The position numbers and the translations under genes were made by a program. Below are positions 23,191 through 34,672 of a stretch of DNA of 64,000 bases, piece by piece (positions within the stretch are counted from its first letter, which is position 1; every line of letters starts with the position of its first letter). The stretch lies in NCBI RefSeq assembly GCF_000004195.4, contig NC_030680.2, positions 144,935,545 to 144,999,544 on the forward strand. The letters are read 5' to 3'. The notes below the pieces were generated by a model. That model was not told the DNA's origin. It saw nothing but the letters and a program-made list of their open reading frames with translations, and made no database searches. The DNA comes from Xenopus tropicalis (Eukaryota > Chordata > Amphibia > Anura > Pipidae).

Positions 23191-24225
23191 CAGGTATGGG
23201 ATCCCTTATCTGCAAACCCATTATCCAGAAAGCTCAGAATTACAGTAAGGTCACCTCCCATAAACTCAATTTCAATCTAAAAATTTAAATTTTTAAAAGA
23301 TGATTTCCTTGTTCTCTTTAAGCATAAAACACTAAAAACAGTACCTTGTAGTTGATCCCAACTAAGATATAATTACCCCTTATTGGGGGCAGAACAGCCC
23401 TATTGGGTTTAGTTAATGGTTAAATGATTCCCTTTTCTCTGTAATAATAAAACAGTACCTTGTAGTTGATCCCAACTAAGATATAATTACCCCTTATTGG
23501 GGACAGAACAGCCCTATTGGGTTTATTTAATGGTTAAATGATTCCCTTTTCTCTGTAATAATAAAACAGTACCTGTACTTGATCCCAACTAAGATATAAT
23601 TACCCCTTATTGGGGGCAGAACAGCCCTATTGGGTTTATTTAATGGTTAAATGATTCCCTTTTCTCTGTAATAATAAAACAGTACCTGTACTTGATCCCA
23701 ACTAAGATATAATTACCCCTTATTGGGGGCAGAACAGCCCTATTGGGTTTATTTAATGGTTAAATGATTCCCTTTTCTCTGTAATAATAAAACAGTACCT
23801 GTACTTGATCCCAACTAAGATATAATTACCCCTTATTGGGGGCAGAACAGCCCTATTGGGTTTATTTAATGGTTAAATGATTCCCTTTTCTCTGTAATAA
23901 TAAAACAGTACCTGTACTTGATCCCAACTAAGATATAATTACCCCTTATTGGGGGCAGAACAGCCCTATTGGGTTTATTTAATGGTTAAATGATTCCCTT
24001 TTCTCTGTAATAATAAAACAGTACCTGTACTTGATCCCAACTAAGATATAATTACCCCTTATTGGGGGCATAACAGCCCTGTATTTGATCCCACCTTAGA
24101 TGTAATTAATCCTTATTGGAGGCAAAATAATCCTAGTGAGTTTATTTAATGTTTAAATTACATTTAGTAGACACAGTATGGTGATCAATATTGCAGAAAG
24201 ACCCCTTATCCAGGTCCCATACCTG
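23191..24225 (+). mobile_element. TA-target MITE carrying an internal 113-bp minisatellite
   Basis: Starts CAGGTATGGGATCCC and ends GGTCCCATACCTG, with TA on both sides. The simple copies at 45.7 and 60.5 kb are about 290-330 bp. Here the middle is repeated about seven times, taking it past 1 kb. Confidence 0.9.
23296..24075 (+). repeat. 113-bp minisatellite, about 7 copies
   Basis: CTCTGTAATA recurs at 23437, 23551, 23664, 23777, 23890 and 24003. Same unit as 12830-13616, but most copies read TTGGGGGCAGAACAGCC (five G). A diverged half unit continues to about 24160. Confidence 0.95.
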
Positions 24226-24562
24226 TATAACAAATGGATAGGCAGTGATAATATACTGACTGTTCTGTTGCATCTGGGAACTGAAGCATATTTAACACTA
24301 ACAGTGTATGTGTATTTCTGAGTGATAAATATTATTTGCATTTATTTGCTTTTAACAAAGAAATCATAATGGAGGGAATATTCCCTCTGGTTGTTAAGGT
24401 CATTCAAACCACTGCTCATGCAAACTATTCTAGTCCTGTTGCTACAGGCAGAGACCTTGGCAATCATATTATAGCATTAGCCCTAGAGAGTGGTACTGTC
24501 AATAGCAAAATCATTTAATTCAAGGTAAACTATGTGATTGAGGAGTAGGCAGTGCACAGGAC

Positions 24563-24736
24563 AGCAGTGGCATAACTAGATGTTGCTGGGCCCCACAGCC
24601 AATTGAATTTAGGGCCCAAAAACATTGGCACATTGACCTAATTTACCAAGATATATTTAAATTGCTTATTAAGTAAGGCCGTGCTGGGTCCCCTCAGCCA
24701 CTGCAGGGTCTGCATCCTCTCTAGTTACACCCCTGG
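24563..24736 (+). mobile_element. Small MITE with taactag ends
   Basis: Ends CAGTGGCATAACTAG and CTAGTTACACCCCTG are imperfect inverted repeats. The interior mentions GGGCCC blocks also seen near 43080-43140 (CAGTGGCGTAACTATAG). No clear target duplication. Confidence 0.55.
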
Positions 24737-25428
24737 GGCAGCAGTTCATCTGAATAGCAGAAGGAAATACGGGAAGGAAATGAGAAGCATTTAATAAACC
24801 TGAACTGAAGATCCATACAATAAACATGGGCTATAGACCCAGCAGGGCCTGGAATTATATAGCAGAGTGGAAAATAGGTCAAGTAGTTCTCACTTGACAT
24901 TAAGCTCAATAGAAAACATTTATCAGTGGAAGACGCACGGTTGGCACTGTACCTTCTGCCCGTTACGATTAGCTGCCACGTGTGGGGAAAGAAGCAGGGA
25001 CTATCCATGGTCCCTCTGGGACACATCCAGAGGACACCAGATTTCCAGCCCGGGGCAACACAGATGTCCCTGTATACTTCCACAAGACAATCTATTTTTT
25101 CTTATCACTTTTTAGTAATTCACCATTTTCTAGTACATTCCCTGCTTATTACTTATAGCATGTATTCCACTTTAATTTGCTTTTAACTATCCTATTTATT
25201 GGTCAACAAGGGCAATGGTCCCTAGAGAAATGTTGGGATCCCTTATTCTAATAAACCTAGAATTTAAAATGACTGAAGTGTCAAAATGCAAAATAAATGC
25301 GCTCCCCACTAATTTTTACAAAGGAATTTCCCAATGCCAAATGGAAAGCTGCCGAATACCTCACTGTAGCCAAAAACTACCTGCTATTCCCCTTGTATGA
25401 GCATGTAAACCCTACCAATAAATATATA

Positions 25429-26300
25429 CGGGTACGGAGTCAGTTATCCGGAAACCAGCTATCCCTAAAGCTCTGAATTATTGGAAGGTTTCTCCCATGG
25501 ACTCCATTTCAAATAATACACATTTTTAATAATGATTTCAATGCACACCTTTTTCTTTATAATAATAAAATGGTACCTTGTAATTAACCCTAAATAAGAT
25601 ATAATACATCATTTCTGAAGGCAAAAAAAATACTATTGGGTTTATTTAATGTTTGAATTATTTTTCGCAGACTTATGGTAGAGATCCAAATTAAAGGGTT
25701 ACTCTGGCTTTCAAACCAAAATTTGTTAAAGGAACCCACACGACACAGAAACTCCTAATATCCCTATCACTGTAATCTGTTCCTTTAAAAAGTAGGAATA
25801 AATACAATTTTTATACGCTGAAATCCAGCTGCAAAACAGTTCTTCTCTTTCTGCATCATTGGAAATCCTGGCAGGGGAGGAGGGACTAAAACACTGACAA
25901 CACAACTTCTCCCCAGCTTACAGACAGCATGCAGGAACTACATAACCCACAATGCATTGCAGTGTGATGTTCCTTTCCTTATTGACATCATGTGTGCAGC
26001 AGGGAATTGTGGGATTGGGAGGAGGCAGGCTGAAGGCTGGCTGAGGACAGGTGACTACTGTTACATTTTCAACAGTCACAAAGTAGTCAGCCAGATCAGC
26101 AGGGGAACAGGGGGCGGGGCTTAGGGAACTGTTCCGAACCATATTATTACATTAAAAAAATCATGAAAAGGCTGCATATTTTTTAATTGATGTATATTGC
26201 AAAGTTACTTGAAATTAAGCTGTATTTGGGTGGAGTTCTCCTTTAAGGAAAGATCCCTTATCCATATAACCCCGGGTCCTGAGCATTCTGAATAAAGGGA
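25429..26300 (+). mobile_element. TA-target MITE split by a nested piggyBac-like MITE
   Basis: Left part 25429-25690 (GTTATCCGGAAACCAGC, CTCCCATGGACTCCATTTC, AGAGATCCAAA) and right part 26247-26300 (AAGATCCCTTATCC, GAGCATTCTGAATAAAGGG) are halves of the family seen intact at 45.7 kb. The break is exactly at the nested TTAA element. Confidence 0.8.
25691..26246 (+). mobile_element. piggyBac-like MITE, nested
   Basis: Runs from TTAA (25691-25694) followed by AGGGTTACTCTGG to GTGGAGTTCTCC followed by TTAA (26243-26246). This is a TTAA target with short imperfect inverted ends. Related copies: 11491-11870 and 47081-47559 (opposite strand). Confidence 0.85.
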
Positions 26301-26639
26301 CCTATACTTGTACTGCCTTCTGCTCATTAACATGTTACTGGTGATACCCCTCACACTAAAGTAATGCCAGTGAAGTCAATGGTAATGGCCACTAGTGACC
26401 ACTGAACACATACCCGGTGATATAAGACTGATATATAGCAATAAGCTGGTATATCGGGACCCCCCACCTGACCCTTCTTCCATACAGATATTGCTGTATT
26501 TCTCAAGGAGTATTTGGCCTGTGGATAACGGAGTCCAACTCAAATAAGTGTTTAGTTATAATGCAAACAAGGTCTTGTAAGTTTAGGTTTCCATTTGTGT
26601 GCCACTTCAATCTGTGCCCTTGCTCCGTGTGGCAGGGAG

Positions 26640-27160
26640 GAATAGGCTGGCACGGGCTAAATAAAAAAGATGATCATGTCAGTAATAGATTTCCCATTCA
26701 CAAGATTAAGAGATCCTCTGTTTCAAGGCGGTGGTAAGAACTGGCACACGAGCAAAGAATCTTAACCCTCTGCCAGAGGGGATTGCAGCACATTGCATGG
26801 CATTGTATCTACGGCTGGCGTGGTGCCCGGCTGGCGCCTCAGGCAGAGTAGCAGTAATGCCCATCCACAGAAGATTATTGAGCCTGTTAAAGATCAACTG
26901 GAGTGTTTTTCTGTTCTCTTAATTATATTAAGATTGGTCTCTCTGCGGCTCTGCAAGGATAACCAAGCTGCCAAACAGCGCAGGCACGGGTCACCAAGTA
27001 TTCGCCTCTTCCCGGAAATATTCCCCCTGTCAATATTTACCCCTGCTGCCAATAATCACTATCCGCACTGACGACAAAGCCAACGGGAAGCTGATGGCAA
27101 CTCTTATACCGTTGTGAGAATGGAAATCAGCTGGCTTCATTTCATACAAAGCATGCAGAG
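26640..27160. promoter_or_regulatory. Candidate conserved noncoding block
   Basis: Single-copy sequence with mixed composition and no recognised repeat in a repeat-rich intron. AT-rich homeodomain-type strings such as TTAATTATATTAAG stand beside GC-richer parts. Short ORFs on both strands are unconvincing. No comparison could be run. Confidence 0.25.
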
Positions 27161-27787
27161 ATGGGAATTAAAGGCATACCGTGGGCAGAATATAAACCAT
27201 TTACACTTTTGCCTGATAAAAACAATGTGAAATACTGTGAAGAGTACTGCACTATGAGAGAAAATAATTAGCATTAAACCTCAAAAGATATGCTGGTCAT
27301 AAATGGGGTCAAAATTGGTTGCCTTCTTAGGTACTCCCATACGCTGAGTCAGCAGCTTACTAGCCTGTATAAAGGGGACAAAGAACAACCTTGCTGGGGA
27401 TGTAGCAGGGGCCAGTCATTTGAATTAACTCTATCTCGCCCATTATCAGGGTAGACAATAAAAACATACTGGCCTGCTTCCTTTTGCTATTTAAAAAGCA
27501 ACTGGGTATATTCGCTTTACTAGCTATAACAGTAATGTTCCAGGCTTTCATAGTTGTCCCGGGAGCTCAACATCTTGGATTTTGTTAGGCGTGCCAGTGG
27601 CACTGCACATGCTCAGTGGACTCTAATTAGCCTTGCATGGCGACATTTATATTCTACATACGTCGTATATTGTGAGTCGGCGCCAAAGCTCAGGGAACTG
27701 ACAGCTGCACAGAGCATGTGCAGAAAAGAAGATGGGGGGGGGGGCTACTGGGGAATCTTTGGAGGCACAGATCTTCCCTGCTAAAGG

Positions 27788-27976
27788 TTGTGACACATAG
27801 AGCTACTAGTAGCAGCTACTTTTTCATGGCTACTAAAATCCCCTGCCATAGACAATACTGAGAACTGCCTCTGCTAAAACACACGTAGAGACAATTATTA
27901 GTAAATGATCAGCATTGTCTATTTTAGTAGCCACAAGAAGCAACTGCTACTAGTAGCTCCGTGTGTCTTCACCATA
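27788..27976. mobile_element. Foldback MITE
   Basis: GAGCTACTAGTAGCAGCTAC near 27800 pairs with GTTGCTTC...CTACTAGTAGCTC near 27940-27960. An inner pair around TAGACAATAC and GTATTGTCTA-like TTGTCTATTTTAG also folds. The outer ends are TGTGACACA and TGTGTCTTCACC. Confidence 0.65.
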
Positions 27977-28859
27977 AATGGCTGTGGTTGCCTGGGTCTG
28001 GTACAAAAGTCCAAAACAACAACGTGCAAAATTTCTGCCCTACTTCTTAGTTCTCCTTTAAGCATGCCTTGAGTAGGGCATAACCTGGTAAGCATAAACA
28101 GCAGGAGCCATATCTTGCTTAAAGGCAGAGATTCTAGATGTACTTTTAGTATCAGAACCAACGTCCCCCATGACAAAGCAGAATCATTTAGCCTTTAGGG
28201 CTATGGCACACAGGTTGCATTCTCCACCAATGTTATTCCGCTTGTAGAGAAGCACCTGAATCTATCAACAATGACACCTCCTATCTTTGACGAAGATATA
28301 TAACCCACCCTTTCAGTATGAACAGAGGTCGCCCTTTCTAGCCTTACCCTCAATTATGAACAATATTAATTAGTAGTACTACTAATTAATAGAAACTACT
28401 GTACAGTAACACATACTTGTACATTATATCCTACTGCCCCTTTATTTGAACACAGTAGCCTCTTCATATAAGAAGCTTGCTTTAGCCAGATCACTGCTGA
28501 AAACTTACAAAACCAGTCCTAGTAGTCTGTCCTGGAATAGAGCATTTTAATCACAGTTCTCGCAACCTCCCTATTGTAGGCTGTGTTCATTGGTCACCCC
28601 CCTTGCTGCAGCCCTGAGACAGGTGTGAGAAAGGCAGTTTCCCTGCAAACAGAATTCATCCGAGAACCGTCCAACCCCGGTGATAGCCTTAGGTGACAGA
28701 AAGTGAGCCTGGGCAGCTTGATAGATAGACTTTACAACAATAATATGACAAAAGGAAATTGTTTAATGTGTTTTTTTAACAGCCAATTAACTGAACACCA
28801 GGAATAAAACAACAGGGCCGGTTATAAAAAGCAGACAATGATGGTATCACTTTAAAAGC

Positions 28860-29220
28860 AAAGGCCTATTAAACAAAAGGACTCAGTGAAAGTGAAGTTG
28901 TTTCTGCTAGAATTCTTTTTATAATAAACAAGGCTTTGATTCATGCATTTTGCAGGATTATGGCTCATTTCCCATGGTTTTATTCCTCTCATTAAGCAGT
29001 TAGTCAGAGTTTCACAAAATCCAGCAGAATATGGTTTTTATTGGGCAAGAGCCTAAAATATGTAACCTATGTAAAATACGCATTGCATTCTGGGAAAGCG
29101 CGACTCTCAGCTGGAGTTTAACAAGACAATATTTTAAAAACATATTTTCTGCTAATTACCGTGAAGCAAATATCAGCAGCAAGATTTCAGCTCGACAGAA
29201 TCACAAGAGGAGGCCAGATA
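28860..29220. promoter_or_regulatory. Candidate conserved noncoding block
   Basis: Apparently unique AT-rich sequence with several TAAT and ATTA cores and the GCATTTTGCAGGATTATGG and TGCTAATTACC strings. No repeat recognised. Low confidence. Confidence 0.2.
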
Positions 29221-29243
29221 CTATAAAATATATCCTGCAGGTA

Positions 29244-29620
29244 CAGGTATGAGATCCATAATCCAGAGAATTTTGAATTATGGGAAGGCCATCTCCCATA
29301 GATACCATTTTAAAAGGTTTTCATCTTAAAATTAACTTTTAGCATGATGTACAATTTGATATTCTGAGCAACTGGTCTCGCTTTTTATTTTCTGCGGATT
29401 CTGAAATATTTAGCTTTTTGTTCAGCAACTCTCTAGTTTGGAATTTCAGCAGGTATCTGGATGCTAGGGAGCAAAATACCATAGCAACCAGGCAGTGCAG
29501 TCTCCTGAGTGGCCAGTCATTATAGGAAAAGGAGGGATTTCATCATAAGAGAAATTGGCAATTTAAAGCTATGTAGAAGCTTCAGACAATGTCTAGCACC
29601 TTTAAAGGGCAAATCAACCC
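29244..29620 (+). mobile_element. MITE fragments (TA-target left end plus TTAA-type element)
   Basis: 29244-29325 is the left end of the CAGGTATG family (ATGGGAAGGCCATCTCCCATA). It is joined to 29330-29605, with TTAACTTTTAGCATGATGTA, CCATAGCAACCAGGCAGTG and GCACCTTTAAAGGGC, typical of the TTAA elements common in frog DNA. Confidence 0.6.
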
Positions 29621-29990
29621 AAAATATAATTTTTGCCTAATAAAAGAAAGCAATTCTATGAAACTTTACAATATACATTCATTACAAATTTGCAATGGTT
29701 GTTTACTTATGTGTATATAGAACTGCTATTAGAAGTAGTGTTTGCCTGTCCTTTTCTATTAGTAAGCTTTATCAGAAAGGTCTATGCAAATACAGCCATA
29801 AGCACTCACTGAGTTCTCTGTCAAAGGATTTGTTGTGTCTGTTTTCCTCTGCCAGAGACACGCAGCTCTCTGCTCTCTCCTGCACCCCCCCTCCCTCAAG
29901 AATGCTAAGAACTCACTCCCCCCCCTTAGGAATGTGAATCTGAGCCAATCAGCAGGAAGCTGACTCACAGTCTTACAAACTGAGCATGTA

Positions 29991-31573
29991 CAGGTCCTTT
30001 TCAAAAAATTAGCATATTGTGATAAAGTTCATTATTTTCTGTAATGTACTGATAAACATTAGACTTTCATATATTTTAGATTCATTACACACAACTGAAG
30101 TAGTTCAAGCCTTTTCTTGTTTTAATATTGATGATTGTGGCATACAGCTCATGAAAACCCAAAATTCCTATCTCAAAAAATTAGCATATCATGAAAAGGT
30201 TCTCTAAACGAGCTATTAACCTAATCATCTGAATCAACAAATTAACTCTAAAAACCTTAAAAAGATTCCTGAGGCTTTTAAAAACTCCCAGCCTGGTTCA
30301 TTACTCAAAACCGCAATCATGGGTAAGACTGCCGACCTGACTGCTGTCCAGAAGGCCATCATTGACACCCTCAAGCAAGAGGGTAAGACACAAAAAGAAA
30401 TTTCTGAACAAATAGGCTGTTCCCAGAGTGCTGTATCAAGGCACCTCAGTGGGAAGTCTGTGGGAAGGAAAAAGTGTGGCAGAAAACGCTGCACAACTAG
30501 AAGAGGTGACTGGGCCCTGAGGAAGATTGTGGAGAAGGACCGATTCCTGACCTTGGGGGACCTGCGGAAGCAGTGGACTGAGTCTGGAGTAGAAACATCC
30601 AGAGCCACCGTGTACAGGCGCGTGCAGGAAATGGGCTACAGGTGCTGCATTCCCCAGGTCAAGCCACTTTTGAACCAGAAACAGCGGCAGAAGCGCCTGA
30701 CCTGGGCTACAGAGAAGCAGCACTGGACTGTTGCTCAGTGGTCCAAAGTATGTCATTCGGAAATCAAGGTGCCAGAGTCTGGAGGAAGACTGGGGAGAGG
30801 GAAATGCCAAAATGCCTGAAGTCCAGTGTCAAGTACCCACAGTCAGTGATGGTCTGGGGTGCCATGTCAGCTGCTGGTGTTGGTCCACTGTGTTTTATCA
30901 AGGGCAGGGTCAATGCAGCTAGCTATCAGGAGATTTTGGAGCACTTCATGCTTCCATCTGCTGAAAAGCTTTATGGAGATGAAGATTTCATTTTTCAGCA
31001 CGACCTGGCACCTGCTCACAGTGCCAAAACCACTGGTAAATGGTTTACTGACCATGGTATTACTGTGCTCAATTGGCCTGCCAACTCTCCTGACCTGAAC
31101 CCCATAGAGAATCTGTGGGATATTGTGAAGAGAAAGTTGAGAGACACAAGACCCAACACTCTGGATGAGCTTAAGGCCGCTATTGAAGCATCCTGGGCCT
31201 CCATAACACCTGAGCAGTGCCACAGGCTGATTGCCTCCATGCCACGCCACATTGAAGCAGTCATTTCTGCAAAAGGATTCCCGACCAAGTATTGAGTGCA
31301 TAACTGAACATAATTATTTGAAGGTTGACATTTTTTGTATTAAAAACACTTTTTTTTTTTATTGGGCGGATGAAATATGCTAATTTTTTGAGATAGGAAT
31401 TTTGGGTTTTCATGAGCTGTATGCCACAATCATCAATATTAAAACAAGAAAAGGCTTGAACTACTTCAGTTGTGTGTAATGAATCTAAAATATATGAAAG
31501 TCTAATGTTTATCAGTACATTACAGAAAATAATGAACTTTATCACAATATGCTAATTTTTTGAAAAGGACCTG
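29991..31573 (+). mobile_element. Tc1-like DNA transposon, 1583 bp, transposase broken
   Basis: Terminal inverted repeats of about 200 bp (29991-30190 and 31375-31573) begin CAGGTCCTTTTCAAAAAATT and are flanked by TA on both sides. Each repeat holds an outer and an inner copy of CAAAAAATTAGCATAT (for example 30004 and 30175), the IR/DR layout of Tc1 elements such as Sleeping Beauty. The single gene between them is a frameshifted transposase. It inserted into an older MITE in intron 2 of atxn7, in the opposite orientation to the gene. Confidence 0.95.
30319..31295 (+). pseudogene. Tc1-like transposase, frameshifted with internal deletion
   Basis: The first frame (30319-30750) starts MGKTADLTAVQKAIIDTLKQ and gives the paired-type helix-turn-helix (EISEQIGCSQSAVSRHL) and a basic GRKKCGRKRCTTRRGD linker. 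After WSKV at about 30750 the frame breaks and resumes in another frame at SFGNQGARVWRK to the end at 31295. The segment missing at the break is where Tc1 transposases carry the first catalytic Asp (the SDES region). The second Asp (QHDLAPAH, 31002-31004) and the Glu (NPIENLW, 31107-31109) remain, with 34 residues between them (D34E). It cannot make an active enzyme; intact relatives elsewhere in the genome could still mobilise the ends. Confidence 0.92.
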
Positions 31574-31827
31574 TACACTGGTCTTGCTTTTGGTGCAGGA
31601 GTGAGGCATTATGGGAACTTTCTTTACACAGCTCAGTGTTTTTTTCTTCCTGTTTAGCTTCTGATCATCTGAACGGGAGAAATATGGGGAGACAACTGAA
31701 GGTATGCCTGCAGCTTGAGATTAACTCTTTATTAGCCTTTCCTTCTCCTTTAAATGCCTATGATAGGCACTATTGGGTAAGATAGGGTACTATTGGATTC
31801 CCACACCTTGTGTATCAACCCTTTCTC

Positions 31828-31998
31828 CTTGTAGAGTGTAAGCTCTTTTGGGCAGGGCTCTCTTCACCTCTTGTATCGGTTGCTGATTGCTTTATATGTT
31901 ACTCTGTATGTCCAATGTATGAAACCCACTTATTGTACAGCGCTGCGGGATATGTTGGCGCTTTATAAATAAATATTAATAATAATAATAATAATAAT
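31828..31998 (+). mobile_element. L2/SINE-like retroelement 3' end with (AAT)n tail
   Basis: Contains GTGTAAGCTCTTTTGGGCAGG, TTGTACAGCGCTGCGG and TTGGCGCTTTATAAATAAAT, then an (AATAAT)n tail. This is a common tail form of L2-type elements. 5'-truncated. Confidence 0.7.
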
Positions 31999-32199
31999 AA
32001 TTTGGAACTGCCCGGAAACACAGCGATGGTTACTGAGCAATCCCCTGCCTGACAGCTCCAGCAATTGCAATAGGTGGAGCATTTCCCATTTATCTGAATG
32101 GAAAGCTGCCTTGTCTGACTGAAGCCCTTGTTCATAGCCTTGTTCAAGTATATATTCCCAGCAATTTTTTTTTTTTTTGGCTCAGATCTCTCCCTCCCT

Positions 32200-32720
32200 A
32201 GCGTATGTTTACTTTTGTAAGATTTACAATCACATTCCAGTCTGCTGCCCTGTTTACACCACTCCTCTCGCCACAGAAAATGTAAGCACTAAATGACACG
32301 ATGTTACATTTTTCTTCCCGTGCCATTTACAAGCTGCGTAGTTTAATGGTTCCTTCTATAGAATCATGGGCACGTCAGGAAATGTTTAGCTGAAGCACAC
32401 AAACCTGGAGAAGGAGCGATCAAGCTAGGAAATAGCCATAATTGTCAGTTAAGAGAATGCAAATCTAGCTTGGGCAATCATCACTTTCATTAATGACTAA
32501 TAAAGGTGTCTAATGTAATGTGCTGACTAATGGGGGTACAACTGAAATGATGGTAGCCTCCCATTCTATTTGAATCATGAAACAAGTAAATTCTTTAATT
32601 AATGTATTTTTTTTACTTTTTGCTCCCTCATGTACCCTAAAACAAAGCTTGGTCACATTTGGCAGGGCCAATAAACTTGTTAGGAGATGAACAAATCCTT
32701 GGCACCAATGTGATCCTTGC
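32200..32720. promoter_or_regulatory. Candidate conserved noncoding element with POU/homeodomain-type motifs
   Basis: A 500-bp block free of recognised repeats. It includes ATGCAAAT (octamer, about 32458), CATAATTGTCAG, TTCATTAATGACTAATAAAGG and a second GACTAATGGGGG. Such clusters of AT-rich cores are typical of developmental enhancers. Conservation could not be tested here. Confidence 0.4.
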
Positions 32721-32764
32721 TGAATGGGATTTTAAAAGCTGACAGAACCCTGATCAGATATAGG

Positions 32765-33070
32765 TATATATGTATGTATGTATAACTTTATTTATAAAGT
32801 GCCACAAGGGTACGCAGCGATGTACAGTCTTACAGAATTACACACAGGGAGGACGAGTGTTATAATAAATACAATAAATAAGTATAAATACACAGGGAGT
32901 AAGTGCCATGTGGTATGAGACACAGTAGGAAGGAGGTCCCTGCCCCGTAGAGCTTTCAATCTAAGTGGTTGGGTAACATACAGGCACAAACTGGAAGGTA
33001 AGAGTGCACTAGGTATGGGCATTTGCCCTTTAGAGCAGGACTGGGCAAAATAATGTTTTAGTGCTCCAGA
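32765..33070 (-). mobile_element. L2-like retroelement fragment
   Basis: Reads TTTATTTATAAAGTGCCACAAG, then CTTACAGAATTACACACAGGG, CCCCGTAGAGCTTTCAATCTAA and GGGTAACATACAGG. This is the reverse complement of a family sharing the GCGCTTTATAAATAAA tail. A related copy is at 33537-33690. Confidence 0.55.
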
Positions 33071-33146
33071 AGGTTGGGTAGAACGCTGTTTCTGCCCCAT
33101 ACATGGAGGCCTAGTCGGGTACTGTATGGCCAGCTGTTTATTTAAA

Positions 33147-33374
33147 ATAAGAAAGCAAAAAGTATCTGCACACTCAAAACCAATAAAAAAAGTAAAAAAA
33201 GAAGAAATTTATTAGGAGAAGGCTTTTTTTATTAATTTTTTCCCCTGATGAAGACCCTTTATGAGTTGAAACGTGTTGGGCTATACTTGTTATGATGTGT
33301 TTTTTATATTGAATAAAGCTCTTCTTTTTTTACTTATTGGTGTTGAGTGTGCAGATACTTTTTGCTTTCTTGGA
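33147..33374. mobile_element. Foldback MITE with 30-bp inverted ends
   Basis: AGAAAGCAAAAAGTATCTGC with CACACTCAAAACCAATAA at the left pairs with TTATTGGTGTTGAGTGTG and GCAGATACTTTTTGCTTTCT at the right. The interior has CCTGATGAAGACCCTTTATG and TTGAAACGTGTTGGGC. Confidence 0.75.
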
Positions 33375-34231
33375 TTTTTTTTTGAGTTACTAAATGGGTT
33401 TTCTCCAGTGTATTGTTTACTACAATAGAAGGTGTACGCTCTCACATTTTGCTATATTGTTTATTGAAAATAAAAGCAGTTGTGTTATATGAACAAATAT
33501 ATGAACAAAGGTTGCATCATTGTAATTATTTCAATTAACATGTTTTTATAAAGTGCCCACATATTCCGCAGCACTGTACAACAAATGGGTTTACACACTG
33601 AGCATACGGAATTACATTCAAAGCAACCAATAATCAATACTAGAGGTGAAGAGGGCCTTACAGAAAGGACAGACAACCAATTAATGACCTAAAGACTGAA
33701 AAATAAAGCAAATCCTAATTACTTTCAGGGTATATATATTCCCTGCAGAAACAGCGAACCCTAAAAATGCCTTGCGTTCTATGCTTTGTACAAGGGGTAC
33801 CAATACGGCTCCTCTCTCTGTGCAAACAGACTGGCTGCTGTTGCTTTAGTAGTCCTACATCCCTGGGAATACTACAACTCCCAGCGACCCCTGCCAGCCT
33901 TTGGTTGCACAACATGGATACAGAATTTGCCAGTACATTGTTAGGAACTCACTAATCAAAAGAAAGCAGTATTAATATGAGCGAGGGTCTATAATGAACA
34001 CCCATTCATAATGCCTTTTGTGTGAGTAAGAACCGATCATTCTATGGGGACAGAATTTTCTCCCAGTTCTAAAGGCAAAGCCATGGCATTACGATACACT
34101 GGCAGTGAGTAAGCCTTCAGTCAGCACCTGCACTACTCCACTTGGCTTGGCCGCAGCACCTACGTGTGCCAAATACTCAGCGTGGCAGCGGCAGCCTGAC
34201 CTGCTTGTTCAACAGCTGCGCCTTTCCCATA

Positions 34232-34270
<39 letters not shown>
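34232..34270. repeat. (CA)n microsatellite
   Basis: About 19 CA dinucleotides. Confidence 0.98.
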
Positions 34271-34272
<2 letters not shown>

Positions 34273-34445
34273 TCCCACAGCCAGGGTGGGGGAGGGGAGT
34301 ATGTAGGCATTAGCACGCCCAAGAGAATCAGGCCCTCGGCATATTATGTCTACCTACAAAAGGGTAAAGCTCTGTAAACAGAGGACTCAATAGCTCTGAC
34401 AACAGTGCCAAGCTGCACGTGCACAGTTTTAATGTAGCCACAAAT

Positions 34446-34566
34446 ATTTGCTCCTTCTAAAAAAAAAAAAAATTTAAAGATTTTTATTTTAATAGTGGTT
34501 ACCAAATGCCTTCAAATAATATTAGGCAAAGGGCCGCTGGCATTCCAGAGGTGGCACAGAGTTGTG
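34446..34566 (+). repeat. 120-bp duplication, copy A
   Basis: Starts TTTGCTCCTTCT plus an A run and ends GGTGGCACAGAGTTGTG. It is essentially identical to 36058-36177; only the A-run length differs. Confidence 0.93.
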
Positions 34567-34672
34567 CTTGGCAGGGGCTTACAAACAATTCCAAAGAGGC
34601 AGATTTGCTGTATTTATAAACACTGCAGACACCACAGAGCGGGGACCCGACCAGTGACCTTTTAGTTGTGAC

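Larger units (their letters stand above)
29757..31753 (-). mobile_element. TTAA-type MITE interrupted by the Tc1-like element
   Basis: 29757-29990 and 31574-31753 are two halves of one element whose uninterrupted paralogue is 37947-38432 (opposite strand). Matching blocks on either side of the insertion include CCAATCAGCAGGAAGCTGAC and GTGAGGCATTATGGG. It ends in CCTTTCCTTCTCCTTTAA. Confidence 0.85.

Noticed and set aside
30234..31301. Minus-strand ORFs of 124-144 residues
   Set aside because: Antisense shadows of the Tc1-like transposase.
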